In this document: piece after piece, positions 22,362-32,904 of the stretch
Layout of the letters: each line of letters starts with the position of its first letter
How positions within the stretch are numbered: position 1 is the first letter of the stretch
Source: Chrysopilus asiliformis
Taxonomy: Eukaryota > Arthropoda > Insecta > Diptera > Rhagionidae
Length of the DNA: 64,000 nt
NCBI GenBank assembly: GCA_964034945.1
Contig: OZ035964.1
Span: forward strand, 9,556,044-9,620,043
Direction: 5' to 3'
Program-made: the position numbers and the translations under genes
Notes under the pieces: model-generated
Seen by the model: only the letters and a program-made list of their open reading frames with translations
Database searches by the model: none
Told to the model about the DNA's origin: nothing

Positions 22362-23278
22362 AAGGGTGTTTTTTTAGACGTGTGGTTTTCAATCTGGCAC
22401 TACTTTTTTCGGAGTTGGTCTTTTTGACAGTTGTCACTTGATTTAAGCTCAGTTTGGTTTGCCATTTCGTAATGAATAGACTTACTCCTAAACAACGTTT
22501 CAAACGGGCCCAAAACGAGATGGCCACCGATCCCGATTTTCACAAGAAAATTTTGTTCAGCGATGAAGCTCACTTTTGGTTGAATGGGTACGTCAATAAA
22601 CAAAATTGTCGCATTTGGAGGGATGGTAATCCACAAGCCATTCTTCAGACGTCGTTACATCCTCAAAAAGTCACTGTTTGGTGTGCTCTATGGGCAGAGG
22701 GAATCATTGGTCCATATTTTCTCAAAAATGAAGCCGGCCATAATGTTACAGTCAATGGGGAACGCTATAGAGCCATGATTATTGACTTTTTCGTGCCTGA
22801 ATTGGAGGATGTTGATGTGGACGACCTTTGGTTCCAACAAGACGGCGCTACATGCCATACAGCCAACGAAACAATCAATTTATTGAAGGAAACTTTTGGT
22901 GAGCGCATTATCTCGCGTCGTGGGCCTGTGGCGTGGCCTCCAAGATCGTGCGATTTAACACCGCTGGACTATTTTTTGTGGGGCTATGTGAAGTCGCTTG
23001 TCTACGCAGATAAGCCCGAGACGATTGACGCCTTGGAAGAGAATATTCGGCGCGTTATTGCTGACATGCGGCCCCAATTGCTGCAAAAAGTGGTCGAAAA
23101 TTGGGCCTCTCGGCTGGAATTTATTCGAGCCAGCCGCGGCGGCCACTTGCCCGAAATCATTTTTAAAACATAATGGCAAACCCTTATCTTTATAATAAAG
23201 CTAAACTCTTGGCCATAACATTAAATTATATGCGTTTTATTTCTTCTTGAAAACCACACGTCTAAAAAAAACACCCTT
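22362..23278 (+). mobile_element. Internally deleted mariner-like element (DD41D, rosa-like), 917 bp
   Basis: TIRs AAGGGTGTTTTTTTAGACG and its complement (one T/A longer on the right) extend through GTGTGGTTTTC, flanked by TA (22360-22361, 23279-23280). It encodes the truncated transposase at 22472-23173. TIRs are intact, so the element could still be moved by a full-length relative. Confidence 0.92.
22472..23173 (+). CDS. N-terminally deleted mariner transposase, catalytic domain intact
   Basis: 233 residues from MNRLTPKQR; an upstream in-frame ATG at 22454 would add six. The first nine residues look like a genuine mariner N-terminus. The next, FKRAQNEMATDP, already lies just before the catalytic core, so the paired-type DNA-binding region (about 100 residues in the family) has been deleted in frame. 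Catalytic aspartates are D31 in FSDEAHFW, D124 in FQQDGATCH and D166 in DLTPLDYFLWGYVKSL; 41 residues between the last two is the DD41D (rosa) spacing. The end GGHLPEIIFKT is complete. No stop or frameshift is seen. It could bind a partner subunit but not the TIR by itself (inference). Confidence 0.88.
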   Translation: MNRLTPKQRFKRAQNEMATDPDFHKKILFSDEAHFWLNGYVNKQNCRIWRDGNPQAILQTSLHPQKVTVWCALWAEGIIGPYFLKNEAGHNVTVNGERYRAMIIDFFVPELEDVDVDDLWFQQDGATCHTANETINLLKETFGERIISRRGPVAWPPRSCDLTPLDYFLWGYVKSLVYADKPETIDALEENIRRVIADMRPQLLQKVVENWASRLEFIRASRGGHLPEIIFKT

Positions 23279-24006
23279 TACATACAGTGTTCAAAACGCT
23301 CCCATTTCTAGTCTTTCGTTCTGCTCCCAAGGAGGAATTGAAATCAATCTAAAATCGTTCAACCTGATTGACTGACTGACTGACTGACTCATCAACGCCC
23401 AGCCAAAACCCCTGAAGCTAGAAACTTGAAACTTTCACAGTATGTCCCAACCATCACGTAGGCGCTCACTAGGGCGGGGTTTTCCGAAACTTTACCGCTA
23501 AGGGGTGAAGGGGGTTTGGGTGTTTTTAAACCGTGATTTTCGCCATGAATCCTGCTCAATGGGAGGCTGAAAAGTTTCACTCGGGGGTTTTCGGGGTCGC
23601 TGATCACGAATCCGGTGTTAAATTTTCAAAACTCGTAACGGAAAGTCCTGTTAGGATAGGTTAAGAAGGCCGCGCGCGCCCAGGCGTGAGCACAGCGAGA
23701 TTCGGGCCCATTGTGATGCCTTTAAGGATAACGAAAATATCCTTTTTCACATTTTTTCCGGGGGAATATGGCATTAAGGTGCCGGTACACATGAGAGTAA
23801 ATACGCGAGTAACTCTCGAGAGTTACTCGCAGGAGGTTGTCCATTTGAGAGTTGATTTCGGCGATTTTTCTCTTTTCAAGACCACAATCTTGATTTTTTT
23901 TTTGACATCTTGCTTTGATAAGTTCTTGAGAGCTACTAGCGAAATTCAAACGCCGTTCGTACCTGGCGAGTAACTCCCCGAAAGTTCAGTGGGTGCGTGT
24001 CGACTA

Positions 24007-25627
24007 CACTCAGAGAAAAAAAATAGTTAATTTTACTATTTTTGGTAGTTGATGTTGATAATTCTACGAATCTTGATGAACATCCAAAAATAGTTAAAGT
24101 TGTTAAAGAATAGTCAAGAAATAGTGCGAAATAGTAACCATGTCTAAAATGCTCTCATTTCGGTGTTTACAGCAAAATAATCAATTTTAATTATAACAAA
24201 TAGTTAAAATACAAATAACTATTTGGTACTATTTGTTTATCGTTTTGTAGTTGAGTTCTCTAATTCCAACTACATAATGATAGGTTTCAGATTTGAAATA
24301 ATAAAAAAAATTATATAATAGTAAAAATGACAAATTTGTAATAAAATCTATTACAAATTTATTAAAAATTGACTACTTTCTACTGACGCGTCATTTTGCT
24401 CCTCGTTTTCCTGTGGTAAAGTTGTGAATTTTTCAAGTGCATTAAATGGAAGAGTCAGATTATCAAGAAGCAGCTGAGGGTGCGCCGATTATTGTGTTGG
24501 ATCAAACTTCACTGGATCCCCTATTCGTCTTGTTAGATTGTTGGGGTTTATCATCTCTATATCCTATATTCAACGGTAAGATTTTTTTGCCTTTTTTTAA
24601 TTTTTCCAACATTTTTACTTAGAAATAAAATTCGTTTCTTCCTCAACTTTCCAGAAAAATAAAACCTTAAAGAACTGTGCTATCAAAGAGACAGGCGAAG
24701 CAAACCATTTGAAAGCGGAGTGTTCTCTAACTGGTATTATTCATTTTTATGCTATTTTGTTGAATAAAAACTATAACAAGTACAATATTTGCTTTAAATC
24801 ACAGAGCACTAATACAGTTTTTTTAACTAGACGAACAAATCGAAAATAATAAGAAATTCTTGAAATATCTCCAAGATGATTGGATAAAATGCGTGAGCAA
24901 ATGGGAAAGTCTACACACGCATTTTCATAAATTTCGTATAAAATTAAAGACAAACATAACGAGAACGGAAATACGACAGAAGGTAATTTTTTTTGTTAGT
25001 AAATTTCTCATTTTACATTCTACTTTTTATATAGATTCTCGTGATGCCATCCTCATGCTAATGTGATTTTGAGTTTTTCTTTTGTGATAAATCCTGGTTA
25101 AGGTTATTTTTACTGGAAATAAAATATTTTTGTAGCACAACACATTCTGTTTCTTTTTCTGTTGAGTTTCTGTTTTTCAGTAAATTCAGGGCAAAATAAT
25201 TGAAAAATCATTATTTTTCTAATAATTTTAACTAATTTGTAATAACAGTGATTAGAAAATAGTTGAAAATTACGACTTTTGTAATACACAGTAACTATTT
25301 TAAAGTAATTTCAAACACAAAATAATTATTTTGAGTCTGAATTTCTACTATTTCGCAGTAGACTTAGTGAAAAAATAATTGTTTTTTAATAAATATAACT
25401 ATTTTTAAATTAAATCTATAATAAAATAATTAAAAGTAATGATTATGCAATAAAATTTTACTACTAATGTAATCTGGCAAGAACTATTTTATTGTAATTA
25501 TTTACAATTTTATATTGTGATCAACTATTCTTTATAATAAAGATCAACTACAAAAGTGATAGTCACGATTTGCCATTACTAAATAATTGAAAAGTTGTTA
25601 AAAACAACTATTTTTTTTCTCTGCGTG
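24007..25627 (+). mobile_element. TA-flanked inverted-repeat element, 1621 bp, with a spliced ORF
   Basis: Ends CACTCAGAGAAAAAAAATAG and its complement (one mismatch), flanked by TA. The interior away from the ORF is dense in ATAGTT/AACTAT words (24010-24400 and 25180-25620). No transposase recognised; superfamily unresolved. Confidence 0.75.
24446..25061 (+). CDS. Four-exon ORF inside the inverted-repeat element, SAM-like N-terminus
   Basis: Exons 24446-24575, 24623-24733, 24831-24982 and 25035-25061 with GT-AG introns; phases agree throughout and give 139 residues plus TAA. Residues ~20-43 (LDPLFVLLDCWGLSSLYPIF) resemble the first helices of SAM-type domains (inference by eye). Residues ~82-131 (KKFLKYLQDDWIKCVSKWES) look helical. 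Exon 2 is the least certain, since a nearer CAG would give a stop. No catalytic motif visible. It may be an accessory protein of the transposon or a captured gene. Confidence 0.45.
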
Positions 25628-25786
25628 TAGAGAGTAGAATCACTTTTGATAGCTCGCGAGTTTTTGCGAGTTTCTGCAAGCGAGTCTCAGAGACGTGTCC
25701 ATTTGCGAGTAACTGCTTTCGAGAGGTTCTCGCCGGCATTTACTCTCATATGGAGCGGTACCTTTAGGGGGTTTTCGGGATTGCTG

Positions 25787-25869
25787 AGGCCTTATTACCG
25801 AATACGATACGATTAGTTCGTATCGTAAATTCAATGTTGTTGTTAGTGTTTTACACGGTAATAAGGCCT
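25787..25869. mobile_element. Small hairpin element, 83 bp
   Basis: AGGCCTTATTACCG and its complement, with GATACGA pairing inside. Flanked by CTG on both sides; the unbroken host reads GGGTCGCTGATCACG at about 25962. Related to 44999-45127 (shared CAATGTTGTTGTTAGT). Confidence 0.7.
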
Positions 25870-26118
25870 CTGATCACGAATCTGGTGTTAGATTTTCAAA
25901 ACTCGAAAGAAAAAGTCCTGTAAGGATAACCCAAATATCCCTTATTAGGGGGTTTTCGGGGTCGCTGATCACGAATCCAGTGTTAGACTAATTCGCAACG
26001 GAGAGTCCTGCAAGGATAAGATTTTTCTCAAAAGTTTTTAAGTTCGTTCCGGATTCCTTTGTATTCTAAAACTTATACAAAAAAAACTTAACCCGGCAAC
26101 GACGGGTATGCAAGCTAG

Positions 26119-29100
26119 TGGAAAATAAAAATCACTCTCTAGAGAACGAAATTCAGCACTCTGTTTCGCTTTTCCCCTCCAGAAGAATAGATCTTCCTAC
26201 ATAATTCCGTAATTTTTTGGTATACCTCCTCATTTCAAATATACACGAGCCGCCACTGGTTGGGTATCAGTTTGTTAGAAAAACTGATCTGCCCACGAAT
26301 TTTCTCGTGGTTGCCCATCAGTCGCCTGATTTTACGTTCACACCAATCGGTTTCCCATCAGTTTCCCCAATAATTAATGGAAACTGATGGAAAACTGATA
26401 GATGTGGACCCTACTTGACGCAAAAGAATTTTTTAAATGTTAAGCGCGTATCCATAACGATTTTATACGATTGTCATTTTCTGAACTACATTTAGCTTCA
26501 GTTATACAAATTTGTATATCGGCATAGGTAGAAAACGTTTTTTCCCCAAATCTACTACTATTAGTATCAATCTACAACTATTTTTGGTCCAACCTACTTC
26601 CTTCCAAAAGCAAATTGGGGACATCCCTGGCAGAGAACAAATAATCGAGAGAATAAAGTCTTAGAACAAATTTTTAGAGATAATTTTTCCACTGTGAGAT
26701 GAAGCAAGAGGATCCGATGTAACACGGAAAAAATTATCCCTTCGATTCCTCCATCTCATTGAATAGATACGACGAAAATGATTAGAAAATGTTCTCTCTG
26801 CTTCGTGCTCGCTAGTCTAAAAGTAATTAACTTTTAGGCCGTAGCTAGTGAATTATAGGGACATTTTCCCCCCTTCGAAGGGGAAATTTGTCAAAAATTT
26901 GTTCGGCAGAGTTTTTTCTATATATTCCTTATTCTATGTTCCTGGTTCCGACTCCTACGAACAGTACCGCAGAGCTCAAAATTTCTCTCTTTAGAGAACG
27001 ATTGCGCTTGCAAATCATTTTCGTTCCCGAGAACGAGAGTCGGAAACCGCAGCAAACGCTCTTGCCGTTGAGAGCGAAACTTTTAAGAGCGAAAAGAACG
27101 AAATAACAAAATAACATATTTGAAAACTGCTTCGTGAGATTCAATACAAACCAAGAAGGCAAAAAAAAAAAAATACACACAAAGGCAGCATAAAAAGAGT
27201 ATAAATGTGAAATCTGTACTACAAGCAGCAAACACAGCATAACAGCGGCAGTGAAAATTTAGATTTTGATGTCACCACAAACTATCGAGGATCATCGATT
27301 GCAAATTTTGTTATCATGGCAGCAAAGGAAGATTTTCTAATTTGTACCCCTATAACCAAAATCTAAGACGTAGCCACGCAAAAACAAACCCATAAAAAAA
27401 TAAATAAAAATTAACAAGAAAAAAATCGATTTTCCTTATCAGATTTGCAACTTTTTACCCCCATGTTTGTATGCTCGTTGAGCACATCATAAAAAAATCA
27501 TATTAACTTTTTAATAATTAGATTTTTTATGATCTCATTCCAAAAACTAATTGCAGCAAATTTTTATCAAACACTTGAAATTTCCCGCACGTAATTTCTA
27601 GCACGAGACAATAATAAGTTTAATGTTTCACACCTTGACAAATCTACAAAGAAAAAAAATCGGGCGAATTTCCAATTATCATAAAAGTTTCCTGAAAATC
27701 CTTTTCGCGTATGTCACGAAATATTAAAAAATTCCATTTCCGGTCGCAGATTTCCACGATGAAAAATCTCAATTGTCTTTCGCAACGGGAAAAAATTCAT
27801 TAAAATACGGAAATTTAAATTTAGGGAAATTTTCGTCCTAAGCTGCACATGCAGATAATTGGTTTAGATAAATTGCAATTGTTATTGGTTAGTGAATATT
27901 TTTTTTAATGGTGCTTTACTAAAATAAACCTCAAGTAGGTGATTGTTGTCCTTTTTTTGTGTACGTACCTTTAATGACATCTGCAAATATAACCAACTGA
28001 CGACGACTGGTTAACGTATAAATTTTATGTTCAATTTGCTAATTGTGTTTGCTTTTGAGTCGTTGAAGCGCCTTGCCAGCCTTGTCTTCCCTTCCCTTCC
28101 CTCAGCCACCATCGGCGATAGTTACGTATTTGCGGATGGTGGGGAGGTGGGATAGTAGGCATGCAAACAAATTAAAATGTCCTGAAAACATACTCCGATT
28201 GTTGTCCCCAAGTGTATGTTAGGAGAATAAAATACAAGGGTTGGTGTCTGTCCCCTGTATTTTTTAACCACATGAAAGTCATTTACAAACCCTTGAAATG
28301 GACATCTACAGGTCACCTCGATAAAATGAAGATAATTACGATTTTTCTCGACCAAATATGGAGTGGTTTTGTGGGGTCAATGGTAAATATTTCTGCGCCA
28401 ATTGAGGGTGAAAAATAAACTTGGAATACAAAAAAAAAGTGTAAACAACTTGGAAACTAAAAGGAAGTCGGTTAAATACATAAAGCTTGTGAGCAATAAT
28501 TTCCCAATCAAGCTGAAATATTGAGAAGCACTGCATTTTTAGTACAAAGCGGAAGCTTTCAATTTTTCATCAAATTGTTTTTTTTTCATACTTTTAGGCG
28601 AAATTTTTGAAACTCGGCTGTAAAGCGGAACCATAATTTGGAGATTGTTTAAGAATTTACAAAAGATTAAGGGATATTTTTTTATACGGTTTTACACTTT
28701 TAAAAACACCAATAAAGAAGTTCCTTTCATGCTATAAAAGGACGATTTAAACCTTGGGCGAGATTTCATAAATAATTTCAAAAATCCCCAACCAATGAAG
28801 GATTTTCTTTGAAATCCTTTTTCCGATGTGAGTTTTTCCACGATAATCTAAAATTTGAGTATGCAATTAAGCCTTTAACTTAATAAGTTGGTTTTTCATT
28901 CTATACACGGTATGGCGTACAGTGGTTAAGGTTTTTGAGGGTGGTTATGACTTATGGGTGGTACTCGTTATAATAAGTTTGATAACTTTTAATTGGGCGA
29001 TACACACGCGTCGCATTCATAATGTCAATTTATAATCAATTACTTCACGCAATATGAAGAAATTAAAGGGCACGGGAATGTTTGTTGTATTAATAGCTTT

Positions 29101-29689
29101 GTCGCTAGTTAGAATGGAAATGCGGGCAAAAGCGTAACGGAACGAGGCATGAGAAATCATTAAAGATTATAGAGATATGCTGTGTATTATTATAAAAATA
29201 CCTGTTAAATTAATCGATAAATACACTTACAGATATAACTCGTATGAAATATTTCAATAATGATAGAATTTTATTTAAAACATGTCAAAAGAGACATTAC
29301 ATTTCCTTATCTGCTTTCTACATGCTTTCATAGAACAGGCAGATAATTAATAAATGAATTAACCTGGAGGATGTGTAGAGGGTTGCGAGGATGGAAAAGG
29401 TGGGCTTCAAATGATTGAGTGGTAGACAGACTGGCAGGCAGACAATTATACTGGGCAGCAGCAGATACTATAGTCAGTCAATTGAATATAGAAAGAGATA
29501 ACAGTGATTAAATATCAAACCTTCTGTCCATGGAACTTGTTTTTATACTCTATATGATATGCCATATAGAAGTGTATTAGATTTACAGCCGTATTCTGGC
29601 GTTGTGATACTTAAGTCACAAGTCCATAGAATTTGAGGCTCTTGTGACCGAGTTGTGACTAGTGACCGTAGCTAGAATAAGGCAGTTAG
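26119..29689. other. Long non-repetitive stretch, no supported gene
   Basis: Open frames at 26888-27240 (both strands), 28122-28418 and 28336-28536 show no domain, signal peptide with plausible mature part, or paired splice sites. CAGTTT/AACTG-rich imperfect repeats occur at 26265-26400. A weak palindrome (GCCGTATTCTGG / CTAGAATAAGGC) sits at 29587-29685. Confidence 0.4.
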
Positions 29690-30020
29690 TATACCATTTG
29701 TAACGCATCGAACTCAAAAATGAACTACACCAGGGTGTTAGGGATGGCAAAACATTTTGATTTCCGCATGTCTGTCTGTCCGTCTGTTTGCCTGTCTGTC
29801 CGTCTGTTTGCCTGTCTGTCCGTCTGTTTGCCTGTCTGTCCGTCTGTTTGCCTGTCTGTCCGTCTGTTTGCCTGTCTGTCTCTCCGTACGTCCGTCTGTC
29901 TGTCTGTCTATCCGTTCATCTGTCCGTGAACACCACAACTTTCGAAAGGATCGAGCATTGACTTAAAAAATTTGCAATGTTACGTTTCTCATAAATGGCA
30001 AGACTTAGTTCTTGAACGGG
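29690..30020 (+). repeat. Dispersed repeat R2, copy 2
   Basis: Same order as 5745-6120, with a regular 24-bp-period GTCTGTCCGTCTGTTTGCCT microsatellite at 29769-29890. The open frames on both strands are artefacts of this tract. Confidence 0.75.
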
Positions 30021-30029
30021 CAACCATCC

Positions 30030-31100
30030 CCCCCCCCCCCTGGGCCCTTCTCCTGTTCTTTCTGCTGAGGCCCCACCCGGCTTTGATTTGAAAGTAAAAA
30101 GGGGGAGCCTAATTCGGTGTCATTTTTGTTAAAAATTCAATTTTTCGTCAGACACCCCTCCACCGCCCAAACCATTAGTGATACAAAAAAACACAACAGA
30201 TTCTTAATCAGAGGCCCGAAAAACCCCCCTATACCAAATTTCAGCGAAATCGGAGACGTGCCAAAAATTTGAAAAAATCGTAAGGGGGACCCCTACACTT
30301 TTTTTAAGGACGAAAAATTGAAGTCCTCCGATTGGGCTGAAATTCGGAATTTAGAGGTTATCGGGGATGGAGAATCGGTATCCGATGTCCTTTTTGAGGG
30401 GGGTGGGACGGTTGGGGCGGTACAAGGACGAGATCCTTGAAAAATCCTTTATTCGCCAAAAAGGACACCGGATTTCGATTCCTCGTCCCCGAAAACTATA
30501 AGATTCCGAATTTCATGAAAATCCGTTGAGCCGTTTCCGAGATAAAAGGATTCAATTTTTAAGGATCCGACATTTGGAAAACCGTCTGTCCCTCGCGTAA
30601 TTTTTGGCCTATCGACTCACGGAAAACGGTTTTTGATAGGTTGAAGGATCCTAAAGGATGTGTGATTTTTGTTTTTCCTGAAACTGTAGAACTTTTTTTT
30701 AAAAAAAAACAAATTTCGAGACTTGAAATTTTTTTGAGATTTTTTTTTGAAAATTTCTAAAATTCACAAAATGAAATTTTTAAAAAAAATTTACTACAAA
30801 ATGTTGAGAAATTGTCACAAAATACAAAATTCCAATTAATTCTGCCATTTCTATCAGCATAAGAAATACATAAAATCATTTATTCAATACTGGTTTTTTC
30901 ATTGATTGTGCACCAGAAGTAAATCATTCCTCCCCTCTTCCCATCCTCCCCTCCTCCCCTTGGCTCATCTTCTGCTCCTTCAGCTGATATTCTTCAAGGA
31001 CCTTATCCTGTAAGGATTCGATTTGAAGAGAAAAAGGAGAGCCAAATTCGATAACATTTTTGTGAAAATTCCAAATTCGTCATAAAAATCTGGAATCTAG
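30030..31100 (-). repeat. Dispersed repeat R5, copy 2 (reverse)
   Basis: Reverse complement of the R5 copies at 15940 and 47250; includes CCCCCCTATACCAAATTTCA, the unbroken sequence at which the 48058-50278 foldback is inserted in the other copy. Confidence 0.75.
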
Positions 31101-31223
31101 TACTGCAAGTATTTTCAAAGAGATAACGGTTGCTTATTAATTTGTACTACGTCTGAAAGGGTTTGTAAATACAACTTCGTACATAATTGAGCCAAAAAAT
31201 TAAATGTTTATAAATTTAGCAAC

Positions 31224-31840
31224 ATGGGGGAGGCTCAAAGAGTGAAAATCATGAAGTTGGTCCACGCACGGAAGTCCAATAAGGCGATTTCCAATGAATT
31301 AAACGTAGCGTTGTCAACTGTTTATGCTGTAAGAGCGACTTGTTTGGCCAGGGGAATAGTTAGGTCGCAATCTGGAAGCGGTAGACCCATTTCAGTAAGG
31401 ACTCCAGTGTTGATTAGGGCAATCAAAGGAAGGATGAGAAGGAATTCGGTAAGGACATCTTGGAGAGTCATGTAAAACCATCGATAGAGTCAACCTACGG
31501 TAATGATGTGTTTTACGTGTTTCGACAAGACGGGGCACCGTGCCACACTGCCAGAAGTACCCAAATTTGGATAATTTAAAAAACGAATAATTTAAAAAAC
31601 TTCTGGTCTAACGACATGTGGTTACCGAGCTCTCCAGACCTTAATCCCCTGGATTTTTTAATATGGGCATATGTTCAGGCTAAGACTGGAGCTAAGGCTC
31701 ACAGTAATGTGCAAGCCCTGAAGTCCACCATTACCATCGCATGGAACGACAAGTCGGAGTCTTATTTAATATTGACCTGCAAGAAGTACAGGCCCCGTTT
31801 GGAGGAGTTCGTAAATCCTGGAGGTGGACATTTTGAATAA
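31224..31840 (+). pseudogene. ITm/mariner-like transposase relic with internal deletion
   Basis: The N-terminal part MGEAQRVKIMKLVHARKSN, AISNELNVALSTVYAV is a helix-turn-helix typical of this superfamily, and the frame ends near 31475. The C-terminal part resumes at VFRQDGAPCHTARSTQIW with the second catalytic Asp, and a third at WLPSSPDLNPLDFLIW, ending EEFVNPGGGHFE. The first catalytic Asp region is deleted. A tandem duplication of ATAATTTAAAAAAC (31576-31605) breaks the frame. TIRs were not located. Confidence 0.8.
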
Positions 31841-31920
31841 TTTTTGTTACTTGTATGTAAGATTTAGTTTAGAGCAAAACACACTTTTTTTTCGTTCAAC
31901 TTCTGTGTTTTATTAAATGG

Positions 31921-32125
31921 TTTAATATGAATTTTTCAGATTTTTATGACGCATACGGTATTTTGAATATGATTTCACATAACCGGCCCATACATCAAAA
32001 GCCAATCGAACTACTCCTTCTTCCGTCTCCGGCACAAATGGATTTTTTTCAATAATAATTTTGTCTGGCCTCATATAGAGTATTTGCGGATTGGTCCCTG
32101 GCAATTGTAGCTTTTCTTATATCTA
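31921..32125 (-). repeat. Repeat R4 end fragment
   Basis: Carries ACATAACCGGCCCATACATC, then GGCCTCATATAGAGTATTTG and GGCAATTGTAGCTTTTCTTA. It matches 46930-47110 in reverse orientation. Confidence 0.65.
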
Positions 32126-32904
32126 TTATAGTCCTTAATACACTTTATTTTCGAATATCATGTTTTTCACTTGCCCGGAGGTGGTCATTTGTTATAATAC
32201 GCTTGTATGCGTTGATATCACGAAATGAAATGCAAATTAGATTAATGTTCACATGTTTTGCTGCCCCCCCTCACCCCTCCCAATAAATTCCGTAATCGGT
32301 ATTTTAGTTAATCAAATAAAATCAATTGTTAAACATGGCAATCGTATATGAATAAGTTTTTATTAGGCATGCATATTGATTGAATGATTTCATTCATTAG
32401 GGAATAGATTTTTAATTAGAAATTGGACATCATAGGGGGAGGGGGTGGGGTTCACCGTAAAGTCGGCGCAGATCAAACAAAATGTCCCTAACGTTGAAAT
32501 GAAAACTTTATTCAATTTAAAATCTGTCCAACATCTACCATTAAAGGAAAACAATTTAATCATCTCCACGATTTTCCCCGATAAACAAAATATTTCCCGA
32601 CATTGATATCAAATAATAAAAGAAATTATTTACAAAGATTAATTTTCTCGTGATTCTTAGAAATAATTTTATATGGCCATTTCAAGTGTGGTGAGAATTT
32701 TGTGTCGCCAGACGGATTAAAAAATACTAACGAATTCTGTATTTAAAAAATTGAATGTGCACAGTTCGGAAAACAAAAACATCTTGAAAAAAAAACACTT
32801 AAGTTCTCTCAAGGTTGCGAGATATTCAAAAAGGAAAATTCTATCAGACATGAATTGATTTCGAATCGTCATCATTTGAAAGGAACTTTTTTTCTGAATT
32901 TTCT
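32126..32904. other. Non-repetitive AT-rich stretch, no supported gene
   Basis: No ORF, TIR or exon-like segment noticed. Confidence 0.45.

Larger units (their letters stand above)
23777..25763. mobile_element. PIF/Harbinger-like MITE carrying a nested 1.6 kb element
   Basis: Left AGGTGCCGGTACACATGAGA and right TCTCATATGGAGCGGTACCT, flanked by TTA (23774-23776, 25764-25766). Inner repeats of GAGAGTTACTCGC and CTCGCGAGTTTTTGCGAG. Without the nested element it is about 360 bp. Confidence 0.7.
23340..26118 (+). mobile_element. Helitron-like repeat, second family, with nested insertions
   Basis: Right end has the CCCGGCAACGACGGG hairpin then CTAG|T at 26115-26118. The body carries (GACT)n at 23370, then repeated blocks GGGGTCGCTGATCACGAATC and AAGTCCTG..AGGATA. 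The left border near 23359 is uncertain. It is interrupted by the element at 23777-25763 and by a hairpin at 25787-25869. A partial copy lies at 45128-45325. Confidence 0.6.
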
